DNA from: Ottowia testudinis
GTDB lineage: Bacteria; Pseudomonadota; Gammaproteobacteria; Burkholderiales; Burkholderiaceae_C
NCBI RefSeq assembly: GCF_017498525.1
Contig: NZ_CP071796.1
Location: 558,001-622,000 of the forward strand
DNA length: 64,000 nt
Reading direction: 5' to 3'
Shown: piece by piece, positions 44,765 through 53,536 of the stretch
Layout of the letters: the number at the start of each line of letters is the position of its first letter
Numbering within the stretch: position 1 is the first letter of the stretch
Translations under genes and position numbers: made by a program
The notes under the pieces: generated by a model
What the model saw: the letters and a program-made list of their open reading frames with translations, nothing else
Databases searched by the model: none
Told to the model about the DNA's origin: nothing

Positions 44765-45748
44765 TCAGAGCGACTTCTTCAGCAGGTGGCCGATCTCGCC
44801 CACGATGCCGCGGCGGAACAGCAGCACGCAGACCACGAAGATCCCGCCCTGCACGACGGTCACCCACGCGCCCAGCTCGGCCAGATAGTTCTGCATGGTC
44901 ACCATCACGGCGGCGCCCAGCACGGGGCCGAAGATGGTGCCCAGCCCGCCCACCAGGGTCATCAGCACCACCTCGCCCGACATGCTCCAGTGCACGTCGG
45001 TCAGCGACGCCAGCTGGAACACCAGCGACTTGGTGCCGCCCGCCAAACCCGCCAGCGCCGCCGACAGCACGAAGGCGCGGTGCTTGAACTTGTCGGCGTC
45101 GTAGCCGAGCGAGATGGTGCGTGGCTCGTTCTCGCGGATCGCCTTCAGCACCTGGCCGTAGGGCGAGTGGATGATGCGGTAGATCAGCAGAAAGCCGCCC
45201 AGGAAGATGGCCAGCACGAACGCGTACATGGCGTTGGTGCTCGACAGGTCGATCAGGCCGAAAAGCTTGCCGCGCGGCACCGCCTGGATGCCGTCCTCGC
45301 CCCCCGTGAACGGCGCCTGAAGCGCGAAGAAGAACACCATTTGCGCCAGCGCCAGCGTGATCATGGTCAGGTAGATGCCCTGGCGGCGGATGGCCAGTTT
45401 GCCCACCACCCAGCCCAGCGCCGCCGCGCACAGCGTGCCGACGGCAATCGACAGCTCGGGCGTCAGCCCCCACACCTTGGCGGCGTGCGCCGTCACGTAG
45501 CCGGCGCTGCCCAGAAACATCGCGTGGCCGAACGACAGCAGCCCGCCAAAACCCAGCAGCAGGTTGAAGGCGCAGGCGAACAGCGCGAAGCACATCACCT
45601 TCATCATGAACACCGGGTACACGCCGACCAGAGGTGCGCCGATGAACAACAGCGCCATCACGACAAAGGCCATGCGGTGCGTGCGCGCTGCGTCCTGCGT
45701 GGCGGGTTTCATCGCCGAGCTTGGGAGGGGAATTGCGGATTCAGCCAT
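44765..45748 (-). CDS. livM: Branched-chain amino acid ABC permease LivM
   Basis: 327 aa from MAESAIPLPSS (45748); longer starts at 45757 and 45823 are open but would add an R2-proximal stretch unlike the family. Eight to ten membrane helices; LivM-type signature FNLLLGFGGLLSFGHAMF near the N-terminus and the EAA-like cytoplasmic loop KAIRENEPRTISLGYD. Last gene of the leftward livG-F-K-H-M operon. The ligand could be branched-chain amino acids, amides or urea. Confidence 0.92.
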   Translation of the reverse strand: MAESAIPLPSSAMKPATQDAARTHRMAFVVMALLFIGAPLVGVYPVFMMKVMCFALFACAFNLLLGFGGLLSFGHAMFLGSAGYVTAHAAKVWGLTPELSIAVGTLCAAALGWVVGKLAIRRQGIYLTMITLALAQMVFFFALQAPFTGGEDGIQAVPRGKLFGLIDLSSTNAMYAFVLAIFLGGFLLIYRIIHSPYGQVLKAIRENEPRTISLGYDADKFKHRAFVLSAALAGLAGGTKSLVFQLASLTDVHWSMSGEVVLMTLVGGLGTIFGPVLGAAVMVTMQNYLAELGAWVTVVQGGIFVVCVLLFRRGIVGEIGHLLKKSL

Positions 45749-45805
45749 GTGGGGCATCCATGGCGCTGGCACACCGGCCAGCGCACGAAACGTAAACACA
45801 CGAGA

Positions 45806-45907
45806 GGCCGCGGAGCAGGCCATGCCAAAACGCCGTGGCCGGGGTCCCCCCGGCCACTGGCGTTGTCCCCCTGGGGGGAAGGCGCCGCAGGCGACTCAGG
45901 GGGGACG
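45806..45907 (-). repeat. R2 stop-anchored GC-rich repeat inside the liv operon
   Basis: Starts directly after the livH stop, read on the minus strand: GTCCCCCCTGAGTCGCCTG, CGGCGCCTTCCCCCC, AGGGGGACAACGCCAGTG, GGCCGGGGGGACCCCGGCC, GGCCTGCTCCGCGGCC. It lies between livH and livM within one presumed transcript. Confidence 0.8.
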
Positions 45908-46792
45908 TCATTTCTGAGTTCCGAACAGGCCTGCTGGCCGAATCAGCAGCACGATCGTCATGATGATGAAGATGACGGTGGTCGAGGCTTCGGGATAGAA
46001 CACCTTGGTCAGCCCCTCGATCAACCCCAGGCCGAAGCCGGTGACGATGGCGCCCATGATCGAGCCCATGCCGCCGATCACCACCACGGCGAACACCACG
46101 ATGATCAGGTCGGCCCCCATCTGCGGGCTGACCTGGTAGATCGGCGCGGCCATCACGCCGGCCAGCGCCGCCAGCGCCACGCCGAAACCGTAGGTGAGCG
46201 TGATCATGCGCGGCACGTTGATGCCGAAGGCCTGCACGATCTGCGGGTTCTCGGTGGCCGCGCGCAGGTAGCCGCCCAGCTTGGTGCGCTCAATCACATA
46301 CCACGTCGCCAGGCACACCACCAACGAGGCGATGATGACCCAGCCACGATAAATGGGCAGGAACATGAAGCCCAGGTTGACACCGCCCTGCAACTGCTCG
46401 GGCATGGAGTAGGGCAGGCCGGTGGAGCCGTATTCGTTGCGGAACAGGCCCTGGATGATGAGCGCCAGGCCAAAGGTCAGCAGCAGGCCGTACAGGTGGT
46501 CGAGCTTGTACAGGCGCGACAGCATGGTGCGCTCGATCACGACGCCGGTGGCGCCTACCACCAGCGGCACGATGAGCAGCGACCACCAGTAGCCCAGGCC
46601 CAGCTTGTTCAGCAGCAGATAGGCGCCGAACGCCCCCAGCATGTACTGCGCGCCGTGGGCGAAGTTGATGATGTTGAGCAGGCCGAAGATGACGGCCAGC
46701 CCGAGCGACAGCAGGGCGTAGAACGAGCCATTGATGAGGCCGATGAGCAACTGGCCCATCATGGCCTGGATCGGGATGCCGAAAATTTCCAT
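45908..46792 (-). CDS. livH: Branched-chain amino acid ABC permease LivH
   Basis: 294 aa, about eight membrane helices. LivH blocks LLIGLINGSFYALLSLGLAV, NIINFAHGAQYMLGAF and the cytoplasmic loop LRAATENPQIVQAFGIN. With LivM it forms the inner-membrane channel. It starts 35 bases after livK. Confidence 0.95.
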   Translation of the reverse strand: MEIFGIPIQAMMGQLLIGLINGSFYALLSLGLAVIFGLLNIINFAHGAQYMLGAFGAYLLLNKLGLGYWWSLLIVPLVVGATGVVIERTMLSRLYKLDHLYGLLLTFGLALIIQGLFRNEYGSTGLPYSMPEQLQGGVNLGFMFLPIYRGWVIIASLVVCLATWYVIERTKLGGYLRAATENPQIVQAFGINVPRMITLTYGFGVALAALAGVMAAPIYQVSPQMGADLIIVVFAVVVIGGMGSIMGAIVTGFGLGLIEGLTKVFYPEASTTVIFIIMTIVLLIRPAGLFGTQK

Positions 46793-46827
46793 GCGCGTCC
46801 TACGCCTTGCGTGTCACCTGGTGCCGA

Positions 46828-48048
46828 TTACTTCTTCGCCACCAGCGGGCAGTTGCCCTCGGCCATGGGGCGGAACGCTTGCTCGGCCGGGATGGTGGCA
46901 CGCAGCTTGTAATAGTCGTAGGGGTTCTTTGACTCGGAGGGTTTTTTCACTTCGAACAGATAGGCCGGGTGAATCTTGCGGCCGTCGGCGCGGATCGAGC
47001 CCTTGCCGAACAGCGGGTCATCGGTGGGCATGGTCTTCATCTGGGCGATGGTCTTGGTGCCGTCGTCGGTTTTGCCGGCATCCACCGCCTTGAGGTAATG
47101 CAGCACGGCTGAATAGACGCCAGCGTGTGTCATGGTGGGGTGCTTGGCCTTGAGCGCGCTGGCAAAACGGCGCGACCATTGGCGGGTACCCTCGTTCATG
47201 TCCCAGTAAAAGGTTTCCGTGAGGAACAGGCCCTGCGCTTTTTCAAGCCCGATGCCATGAATGTCGGACAAAAAGATCAGCAGGCCCGCCAGGTTCTGGC
47301 CGCCCTTGACGATGCCGAACTCCGACGCCTGCTTGATGGCGTTGATGGTGTCTCCGCCCGCGTTGGCCAGGCCGATGATCTTGGCCTTGGACGATTGGGC
47401 CTGCAGCAGGAACGAGGAGAAGTCCTGCGTGCCCGTGGGGTGGCGAACCTTGCCCAGCACCTTGCCGCCGTTCTTGAGCACCACTGCTTCGGTGTCGCGC
47501 TCCAGCGCGTGGCCAAAGGCGTAGTCCGAGGTCAGAAAGAACCAGGTATTGCCGCCATTCTTGACGATGGCGCTGCCGGTGCCGTTGGCCAGCATCCAGG
47601 TGTCGTAGGCCCAATGGATGGTGTTGGGCGAGCAATCCTTGCCCGTCAGGTCGGAGCTGCCGCCGCCCGACACCAGCATGGCCTTGCCCTTTTCGCGCGT
47701 GACCTGGCTGACGGCCAGCGCGACCGACGACGTTGGCACGTCGACGATGACGTCGACCTTGTCGGTGTCGTACCACTGGCGCGCGATGTTGGAGCCCACG
47801 TCCGGTTTGTTCTGGTGATCGGCCGACACCACCTCGATCTTGAAGTTGGGCTTGTTGGACTTCTGGAAATCTTCCACCGCCATCTTGGCGGCCAGCACCG
47901 AACCCTGGCCGCTGATGTCGGAGTACAGGCCCGACATGTCGCCCAGCACGCCGATCTTGACGACGTTGTCGGACACCTGCGCCTGCGCCGCCGTGGCGGT
48001 GATCAGGCCCATGCCGGCCAGCAGGCTGCAAAGCAAAGTGCGTTTCAT
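46828..48048 (-). CDS. ABC transporter periplasmic binding protein, LivK type
   Basis: 406 aa with a signal peptide (cleavage after AQA, residue about 23). Type I periplasmic binding fold (Peripla_BP_6): VVKIGVLGDMSGLYSDISG, KVDVIVDVPTSSVALAVSQV, TSDYAFGHALERD. The gene is highly expressed in such operons and lies between livF and livH. Many Burkholderiales paralogues bind aromatic or other organic acids rather than leucine, so the ligand is open. Confidence 0.9.
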   Translation of the reverse strand: MKRTLLCSLLAGMGLITATAAQAQVSDNVVKIGVLGDMSGLYSDISGQGSVLAAKMAVEDFQKSNKPNFKIEVVSADHQNKPDVGSNIARQWYDTDKVDVIVDVPTSSVALAVSQVTREKGKAMLVSGGGSSDLTGKDCSPNTIHWAYDTWMLANGTGSAIVKNGGNTWFFLTSDYAFGHALERDTEAVVLKNGGKVLGKVRHPTGTQDFSSFLLQAQSSKAKIIGLANAGGDTINAIKQASEFGIVKGGQNLAGLLIFLSDIHGIGLEKAQGLFLTETFYWDMNEGTRQWSRRFASALKAKHPTMTHAGVYSAVLHYLKAVDAGKTDDGTKTIAQMKTMPTDDPLFGKGSIRADGRKIHPAYLFEVKKPSESKNPYDYYKLRATIPAEQAFRPMAEGNCPLVAKK

Positions 48049-48081
48049 GATGTTGTCTCCTGGTTGAACTGCTATGAAAAA

Positions 48082-48795
48082 CTAAACGCCGAGATACTCT
48101 TGCAGCATCTGCATGTTGTCCTGCAACTGGCCGGCGGAGAATTCGCGCACGATCAGGCCGCGCTCCATGATGTAGAAGCGGTCGGCCAGTGGCGCGGCGA
48201 AGCGGAAGTTCTGCTCCACCATCAGCACCGTGAAGCCGCGCGCGCGCAGCTCGCGGATCATGCGCGCCAGCGCCTGCACGATGACGGGCGCCAGGCCCTC
48301 CGAGATTTCATCCAGCAGCAGCGTCTTGGCGCCGGTGCGCAGAATGCGCGCCACCGCCAGCATCTGCTGCTCGCCGCCCGAAAGGCGCCCGCCTGGGCTG
48401 TTGCGGCGTGACTTGAGGTTGGGGAACATGTCGTAGATCTCGTCCACGCCCATGCCGCCTTCGGCCACCTTGGGCGGCAGCATCAGGTTCTCTTCACAGG
48501 TGAGCGAGGTCATGATGGCGCGCTCTTCCGGGCAATAGCCCAGGCCCAGGCGCGCGATCTGGTGCGGCGCCATGCGTACTGTCTCGACGCCGTCCACCTG
48601 GATCGAGCCGGTGCGCTTGCCCACCAGGCCCATGATGGCGCGCAGCGTGGTGGTACGGCCCGCGCCGTTGCGGCCCAACAGAGTGACCACTTCGCCGGGC
48701 ATGACGTCGATGTTCACGCCGTGCATGATGTGCGACTCGCCGTACCACGAGTGCACATCCTTCAGGCGGATGGCGGGGCTGTTTGATGTGTTCAT
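48082..48795 (-). CDS. livF: Branched-chain amino acid ABC ATPase LivF
   Basis: 237 aa from MNTSNSPAIRLKDVHSWYG. ABC signature LSGGEQQMLAVARIL, Walker B TLLLDEISEGLAP, switch His replaced by Gln in MVEQNFRFA as usual for LivF. Oddity: the Walker A reads GRNGAGRTTT, with Arg (codon CGT) in place of the near-universal Lys. Such a change would normally abolish ATP hydrolysis at that site; either it is tolerated in this subfamily or only the LivG site hydrolyses ATP. Confidence 0.93.
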   Translation of the reverse strand: MNTSNSPAIRLKDVHSWYGESHIMHGVNIDVMPGEVVTLLGRNGAGRTTTLRAIMGLVGKRTGSIQVDGVETVRMAPHQIARLGLGYCPEERAIMTSLTCEENLMLPPKVAEGGMGVDEIYDMFPNLKSRRNSPGGRLSGGEQQMLAVARILRTGAKTLLLDEISEGLAPVIVQALARMIRELRARGFTVLMVEQNFRFAAPLADRFYIMERGLIVREFSAGQLQDNMQMLQEYLGV

Positions 48796-48805
48796 GCGCT
48801 GAACT

Positions 48806-49579
48806 TCAGTGGGCGCCGGCCAGCTCTTCGTCGGCGCTGCCCATGTACGCCTCCAGCACCTGCGGGTTGCGCGAAACCTCGGCATACGGGCCTTCGGCGA
48901 TGACCTGGCCGAACTGCAACACGGTAATGACGTCGGCGATGTTGCCGACCACGCCCATGTTGTGCTCGACCATCAGCACGGTGCGGTTGGCGGCCACTTT
49001 CTTGATCAGCTGCGTGATCATGTCCACGTCTTCGGAGCCCATGCCTTGCGTGGGCTCGTCCAGCAGCATCAGCTTGGGGTCCATGGCCAGGGTGGTGGCG
49101 ATCTCCAGCGCGCGCTTGCGGCCGTAGGGCAGCTCCATCGCCTTCAGGTGCGCGAATTCGGCCAGGCCGACGAAGCCGAGCAGTTCCATGCAGCGCCCGT
49201 TCAACTGGTCGAGCGTGCGCTCGGACCGCCAGAAGCTGAAGGCCGTGCCCAGCGTCTGCTGCAGCGCCACGCGCACGTTCTCCAGCACGCTCATGTTGGG
49301 GAAGGTGGACGAAATCTGGAACGAGCGCACCACGCCGCGGCGCGCGATGTCGGCTGGCTTGTCGCGGGTGATGTCGTGACCGTCGAACAGGATCTGGCCG
49401 CGCGTCGGCTCCAGAAACTTGGTCAGCAGGTTGAAGCAGGTGGTCTTGCCCGCGCCGTTGGGGCCGATCAGCGCGTGGATGGTGCCGCGACGCACTTGCA
49501 GGTTGACGTCGCCCACGGCCACGAAACCTTTGAACTCCTTGACGAGTCCCCGCGTTTCCAAAATGATGTCCGAACTCAT
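48806..49579 (-). CDS. livG: Branched-chain amino acid ABC ATPase LivG
   Basis: 257 aa from MSSDIILETRGLVKEF. Standard Walker [10 protein letters not shown], LivG-type insertion with RSFQISSTFPNMSVLENV, signature LPYGRKRALEIATTLA, Walker B LMLLDEPTQGMG and VEHNMGVV. First gene of the leftward operon, 10 bases before livF. Its Walker A lysine is intact, unlike that of LivF. Confidence 0.94.
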   Translation of the reverse strand: MSSDIILETRGLVKEFKGFVAVGDVNLQVRRGTIHALIGPNGAGKTTCFNLLTKFLEPTRGQILFDGHDITRDKPADIARRGVVRSFQISSTFPNMSVLENVRVALQQTLGTAFSFWRSERTLDQLNGRCMELLGFVGLAEFAHLKAMELPYGRKRALEIATTLAMDPKLMLLDEPTQGMGSEDVDMITQLIKKVAANRTVLMVEHNMGVVGNIADVITVLQFGQVIAEGPYAEVSRNPQVLEAYMGSADEELAGAH

Positions 49580-49720
49580 GCGGCTCGTCGTGCCTTGAAG
49601 GGGGAAAACGGGCGGATTATGCGTGACGCACCGCAGCAGACCGATAGGGGTTTTTACCCGGCGAAACCGCATCGGCACGCCGTCAGGGAGAACCCGGGCG
49701 CAATGCCGTGTTTTTGGGTC

Positions 49721-49777
49721 TTTTGGCCGCTCGCGATTGCGGGACAAGCGCGAGCGGCTATCAAATTAATAGTTATC
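49721..49777 (-). repeat. R1 element at the 3' end of the FMN-binding protein gene
   Basis: Reverse copy: TTTTGGCCGCTCGCG, GACAAGCGCGAGCGGCTATC, AAATTAATAGTTATC. Its AT-rich end supplies the last codons and TAA stop of the leftward gene (stop at 49766-49768). Confidence 0.8.
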
Positions 49778-51685
49778 TGGTGCGCGATCCACCGCGGTTG
49801 CGGCGGGTGAAGTTGCCTCATCCGGCGCCGAGCCGCGCCAACTGGGCGGCACGTCGGTCGGCGAGGCGGGCGCGCTGCCCGGCGGTGGCGCCTGCTCAGG
49901 CACAACCTGCGTTTCAGGCGGCGGCTCTGGCGGCGTTCGCGGCCGAAGTTGCTGCGCCACCTCATGCGCCGAAGCCGGCGCATTGCCCTTGCGAGAATTG
50001 GCCACGGCGCGCAGATCGGGTGGCGCCTCGTCCGCCGCTGGCGTGCGCGGCGCAAAGCCGTGGGCGTCGGCCAGTGGCCAATACAGCCTGAACACGTTGG
50101 GCAGATGCGCCAGGTCTTGCAGGATGGCGCCGGGCGCCACCTCGGGCATCAGCGACGACAGCAAGCGCACCTCGGCGTCGTCGATGCGGCGCACGATGTG
50201 GTGCATGGTCACCTCGTCGGGGTGCTTCAGCCCGGCGGCCTGCAGAAGCTCTTTCAGCGCATGCAGGGTGTTGGCGTGAAACTGTGCCACGCGCGGCGCC
50301 TTGTCGGCCACCACCAGCGCGCGCTGGCGCACCGGGTCTTGCGTCGTGACGCCGGTGGGACAGCGGCCGGTGTGGCAGGTCTGCGCCTGGATGCAGCCCA
50401 CCGCCATCATGAAGGCGCGGCCCGAGTTGCACCAATCGGCGCCCAGCGCCAGCATGCGCGCGATGTCGAACGCATTGGTCACCTTGCCGGCGCAGCCCAG
50501 CTTGATGCGCTCGCGCAACCCCGCGCCGCGCAGCGTGTTGTGCGCCAGGCGCAGGCCTTCCTGCAGCGGTGTGCCGACGTGGTCGGTGAACTCGACCGGC
50601 GCCGCGCCGGTGCCGCCCTCGGCGCCGTCGATGACGATGAAGTCGGGCGTGATGCCGGTCGCCAGCATCGCCTTGACGATGGCGAACCATTCCCAAGGGT
50701 GGCCGATGCACAGCTTGAAACCCGTGGGCTTGCCGCCCGACAGCTGGCGCAGCCGCGCCACGAACTGCATCAGCTCGGCCGGCGTCGAGAACGCGCTGTG
50801 CGCCGAGGGCGAAATGCAGTCCACGCCCACCGGCACGCCGCGCGCGGCGGCGATCTCGGGCGTGACCTTGGCTCCCGGCAGCACGCCGCCGTGCCCGGGC
50901 TTGGCGCCTTGGCTCAGCTTCAGCTCGATCATCTTCACCTGGGACTCGCGCGCCTGTTCGGCAAAGCGATCCGGGTTGAAGCTGCCGTCGGCATTGCGGC
51001 AGCCGAAGTAGCCGGAGCCGATCTCCCAGATCAGATCGCCGCCGTGCACGCGGTGGTATTGCGAGATCGAGCCCTCGCCCGTGTCGTGCGCGAAGCCGCC
51101 GATCTTGGCGCCCTGGTTGAGCGCCAGCACGGCGTTGGCCGACAGCGCGCCAAAGCTCATGGCCGAGATGTTGAACACGCTGGCGCTGTAGGGCTGCGTG
51201 CAGCTCTGGTCGCCCGCGTTGGGCGCACCTGGCCGCCCGCCGATCCAGATGCGGAAATCGTGCGAATCGATCTTCGTCGGATGCAGCGAATGGTTGATCC
51301 ACTCGTAGCCCTCGGCGCCCACATCAAGCTGGGTGCCAAACGGCCGGTTGTCCGGATCGCCCTTGGCGCGCTGGTACACCACCGAGCGTTGCGCGCGCGA
51401 GAAAGGCTGCGCCTCGGTATCGCTCTCGATGAAATACTGGCGGATTTCGGGCCGGATGAATTCCAGCGCAAAGCGCAGATGCCCCAGCACGGGATAGTTG
51501 CGCAGGATGGCGTGGCGCGTTTGCGTCAGGTCGTGCACGCCCAGCGCCAGCAGCGCGCCCGCCAGCAGAAACCACGGCAGACCGCGGCCGAACGCGATCA
51601 TGGAGAACAGGCTGAGCATGAGCACCACGGCGCACAGCGCCAGTGTGCTGTAGCGGACGGTGCGGGCGAAAGTAATGGCGGGCAT
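49766..51685 (-). CDS. FMN-binding glutamate synthase-family protein
   Basis: 639 aa from MPAITFARTVRYSTLAL. One or two N-terminal membrane helices (about 8-50), then a GltB-type FMN/central domain (about 130-480): ISAMSFGALSANAVLALNQG, KPGHGGVLPGAKVTPEIAA, VIDGAEGGTGAAP and the 3Fe-4S cysteine cluster CIQAQTCHTGRCPTGV. It lacks the glutaminase domain, so it is a stand-alone GltB2-like protein of unknown substrate. The last 110 residues are a Pro/Ala-rich tail that ends inside an R1 element. Confidence 0.85.
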   Translation of the reverse strand: MPAITFARTVRYSTLALCAVVLMLSLFSMIAFGRGLPWFLLAGALLALGVHDLTQTRHAILRNYPVLGHLRFALEFIRPEIRQYFIESDTEAQPFSRAQRSVVYQRAKGDPDNRPFGTQLDVGAEGYEWINHSLHPTKIDSHDFRIWIGGRPGAPNAGDQSCTQPYSASVFNISAMSFGALSANAVLALNQGAKIGGFAHDTGEGSISQYHRVHGGDLIWEIGSGYFGCRNADGSFNPDRFAEQARESQVKMIELKLSQGAKPGHGGVLPGAKVTPEIAAARGVPVGVDCISPSAHSAFSTPAELMQFVARLRQLSGGKPTGFKLCIGHPWEWFAIVKAMLATGITPDFIVIDGAEGGTGAAPVEFTDHVGTPLQEGLRLAHNTLRGAGLRERIKLGCAGKVTNAFDIARMLALGADWCNSGRAFMMAVGCIQAQTCHTGRCPTGVTTQDPVRQRALVVADKAPRVAQFHANTLHALKELLQAAGLKHPDEVTMHHIVRRIDDAEVRLLSSLMPEVAPGAILQDLAHLPNVFRLYWPLADAHGFAPRTPAADEAPPDLRAVANSRKGNAPASAHEVAQQLRPRTPPEPPPETQVVPEQAPPPGSAPASPTDVPPSWRGSAPDEATSPAATAVDRAPDNY

Positions 51686-51784
51686 GCGAGAGACCTTGCA
51701 AGGGAGCGGGCCCGAGCCTATCACCCAAGCATTTCATCCACGAAAGCGCTATTGAATGAGTAGTGATTTGCGTTCGCCCAGTAA

Positions 51785-51849
51785 GGATTTCAGGGCCATT
51801 TGTCTTGAAGACTGGGTGTATCAAGCGCGAGCAGCTATTCTTTTAACAG
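51785..51849 (-). repeat. R1 palindromic element, intergenic
   Basis: Reverse copy: GATTTCAGGGCCATTTG tail, GTATCAAGCGCGAGCAGCTA core, TTCTTTTAACAG end, upstream of the solute-binding protein gene. A shorter R1-like fragment (AAAGCGCTATTGAATGAG) lies at about 51745. Confidence 0.8.
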
Positions 51850-51944
51850 TGAGGCCAAAAATGTCAGGGACTTCCCTGTGCCGCCGCGCCATGGGCGGCT
51901 TGCATACTTCCGGGTTCTTACATTTGAAGAGGGAAGATCCCATG

Positions 51945-53525
51945 AAACTTCGTACCGTGAGCCTGGCCGCGCTGGCCATTTGCTGCGCGCTGCCCCTGCA
52001 CGCCAAAACCTTCCGATGGACCAGCGCCAGCGACATTCCCACGCTGGACGTGCATTCGCAGAACAACGCGCTGGGCAACGGCGTGCACGCTGCGGTGTAC
52101 GAATCGCTGGTCTACTACAACAGCAAGACCTTCAAGCTGGAGCCGATGCTGGCCACGGCCTGGAAGCAGGTCAGCCCCACGCAAATGCAGCTCACGCTGC
52201 GCCAGGGCGTGAAGTTCAGCGACGGCAGTCCCATGACGGCCGAAGACGTGAAGTACTCGCTCGAGCGCGCCATGGCCAAGACGTCGAACTACAACGTCTA
52301 CACCCAGGGTATCGACAAGATCGAGGTGACGAGCCCCGGCACGGTGGACGTGTTCACCAAGGCGCCTAATCCGGTGCTGCTGAACCAGCTGACCGAGCTG
52401 CGCATCATGAGCCGCGCATGGGCCGAGAAGAACAAATCGCTTGAACCCAAGGACATCAAGACCAAGGACGAAAGCCATGCCCACCGCAACGCCATGGGCA
52501 CCGGCCCCTTCATGGTGAAAGAGTGGCAGCCTGACCAAAAGCTGGTCATGGTGAACAACCCCAACTGGTGGGGCCACGCCGCCAAGGCCAAGCCGGGCAA
52601 CGTGACCGAGATCATCTACACCCCCATCAAGTCCGAGGCCACGCGCATGGCGGCGCTGCTGTCGGGCGAGGTCGATCTGGTGCTCGACCCCACGCCGCAG
52701 GACTTGCAGCGCGTGCAAAGCAACAAGGCCTTGAAGGTGGTGACCGGCCCCGAGAACCGCACCATCTTCTTCGGCATGGACCAGCACCGCGACGAACTGC
52801 CGGGCAGCAACATCAAGGGCAAGAACCCGCTGAAGGACCAGCGCGTGCGCCAGGCGCTGTACCAGGCGATCGACATGGATTCGATCCACAAGGTGGTGAT
52901 GCGCGGTCTGAGTCAGAAAACCGGCACGCTGATCGCGCCGCAGGTCAACGGCTGGACCAAGAAGGCCGATCAGCGTTACCCGTTCAACGTGGCGGCGGCG
53001 CAAAAGCTGCTGGCCGACGCCGGCTACAAGGACGGCTTCGAGGTCGACTTTGCCTGCCCCAACAACCGCTACATCGCCGACGAGCGCATCTGCCAGGCGG
53101 TGGCGGCGATGTGGTCCAAGGTGGGCGTGAAGGCCAAGCTGCGCACGCTGCCGCTGGTCACCTACTTCCCGATGATCCAGCGCTACGAGGCCAGCATTTA
53201 CATGCTGGGCTGGGGCGTGCCGACGTTTGATGCGCTGTACAGCTTGCAATCGCTGACGCGGACCGTGGGTGCGGGTGGCGACGGCAACTACAACGTCGGC
53301 CGCTACAGCAACCCGCAGATGGACGCGCTGATCGAGCGCATCAAGGTCGAGACCGACCACAAGCGCCGCAGCGAGTTGATCGAGCAAGCGCTGGTGTTGG
53401 AACATCAGGACATCAGCCACCTGCCGTTGCACAACCAGGTGATCCCCTGGGCCATGAAGAACAACATCGACGTGGTACACCGCGCCGACAACCGGCTGGA
53501 TTGGCGGCTGATCAGCGTGAAGTGA
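51945..53525 (+). CDS. Family 5 ABC solute-binding protein (peptide/opine type), orphan
   Basis: 526 aa from the ATG at 51945 (AGAGGGAAGA precedes it). Signal peptide MKLRTVSLAALAICCALPLHA, then the SBP_bac_5 fold: FRWTSASDIPTLDVHSQNN, LRQGVKFSDGSPMTAEDVKY, GTGPFMVKEWQPDQ, NPLKDQRVRQALYQAIDMDS. Members bind dipeptides, oligopeptides, nickel or plant compounds. No permease or ATPase genes follow (the next gene is convergent pncC), so it must use a transporter encoded elsewhere. Confidence 0.9.
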   Translation, partial: KLRTVSLAALAICCALPLHAKTFRWTSASDIPTLDVHSQNNALGNGVHAAVYESLVYYNSKTFKLEPMLATAWKQVSPTQMQLTLRQGVKFSDGSPMTAEDVKYSLERAMAKTSNYNVYTQGIDKIEVTSPGTVDVFTKAPNPVLLNQLTELRIMSRAWAEKNKSLEPKDIKTKDESHAHRNAMGTGPFMVKEWQPDQKLVMVNNPNWWGHAAKAKPGNVTEIIYTPIKSEATRMAALLSGEVDLVLDPTPQDLQRVQSNKALKVVTGPENRTIFFGMDQHRDELPGSNIKGKNPLKDQRVRQALYQAIDMDSIHKVVMRGLSQKTGTLIAPQVNGWTKKADQRYPFNVAAAQKLLADAGYKDGFEVDFACPNNRYIADERICQAVAAMWSKVGVKAKLRTLPLVTYFPMIQRYEASIYMLGWGVPTFDALYSLQSLTRTVGAGGDGNYNVGRYSNPQMDALIERIKVETDHKRRSELIEQALVLEHQDISHLPLHNQVIPWAMKNNIDVVHRADNRLDWRLISVK

Positions 53526-53536
53526 GGGTGGCGGCG

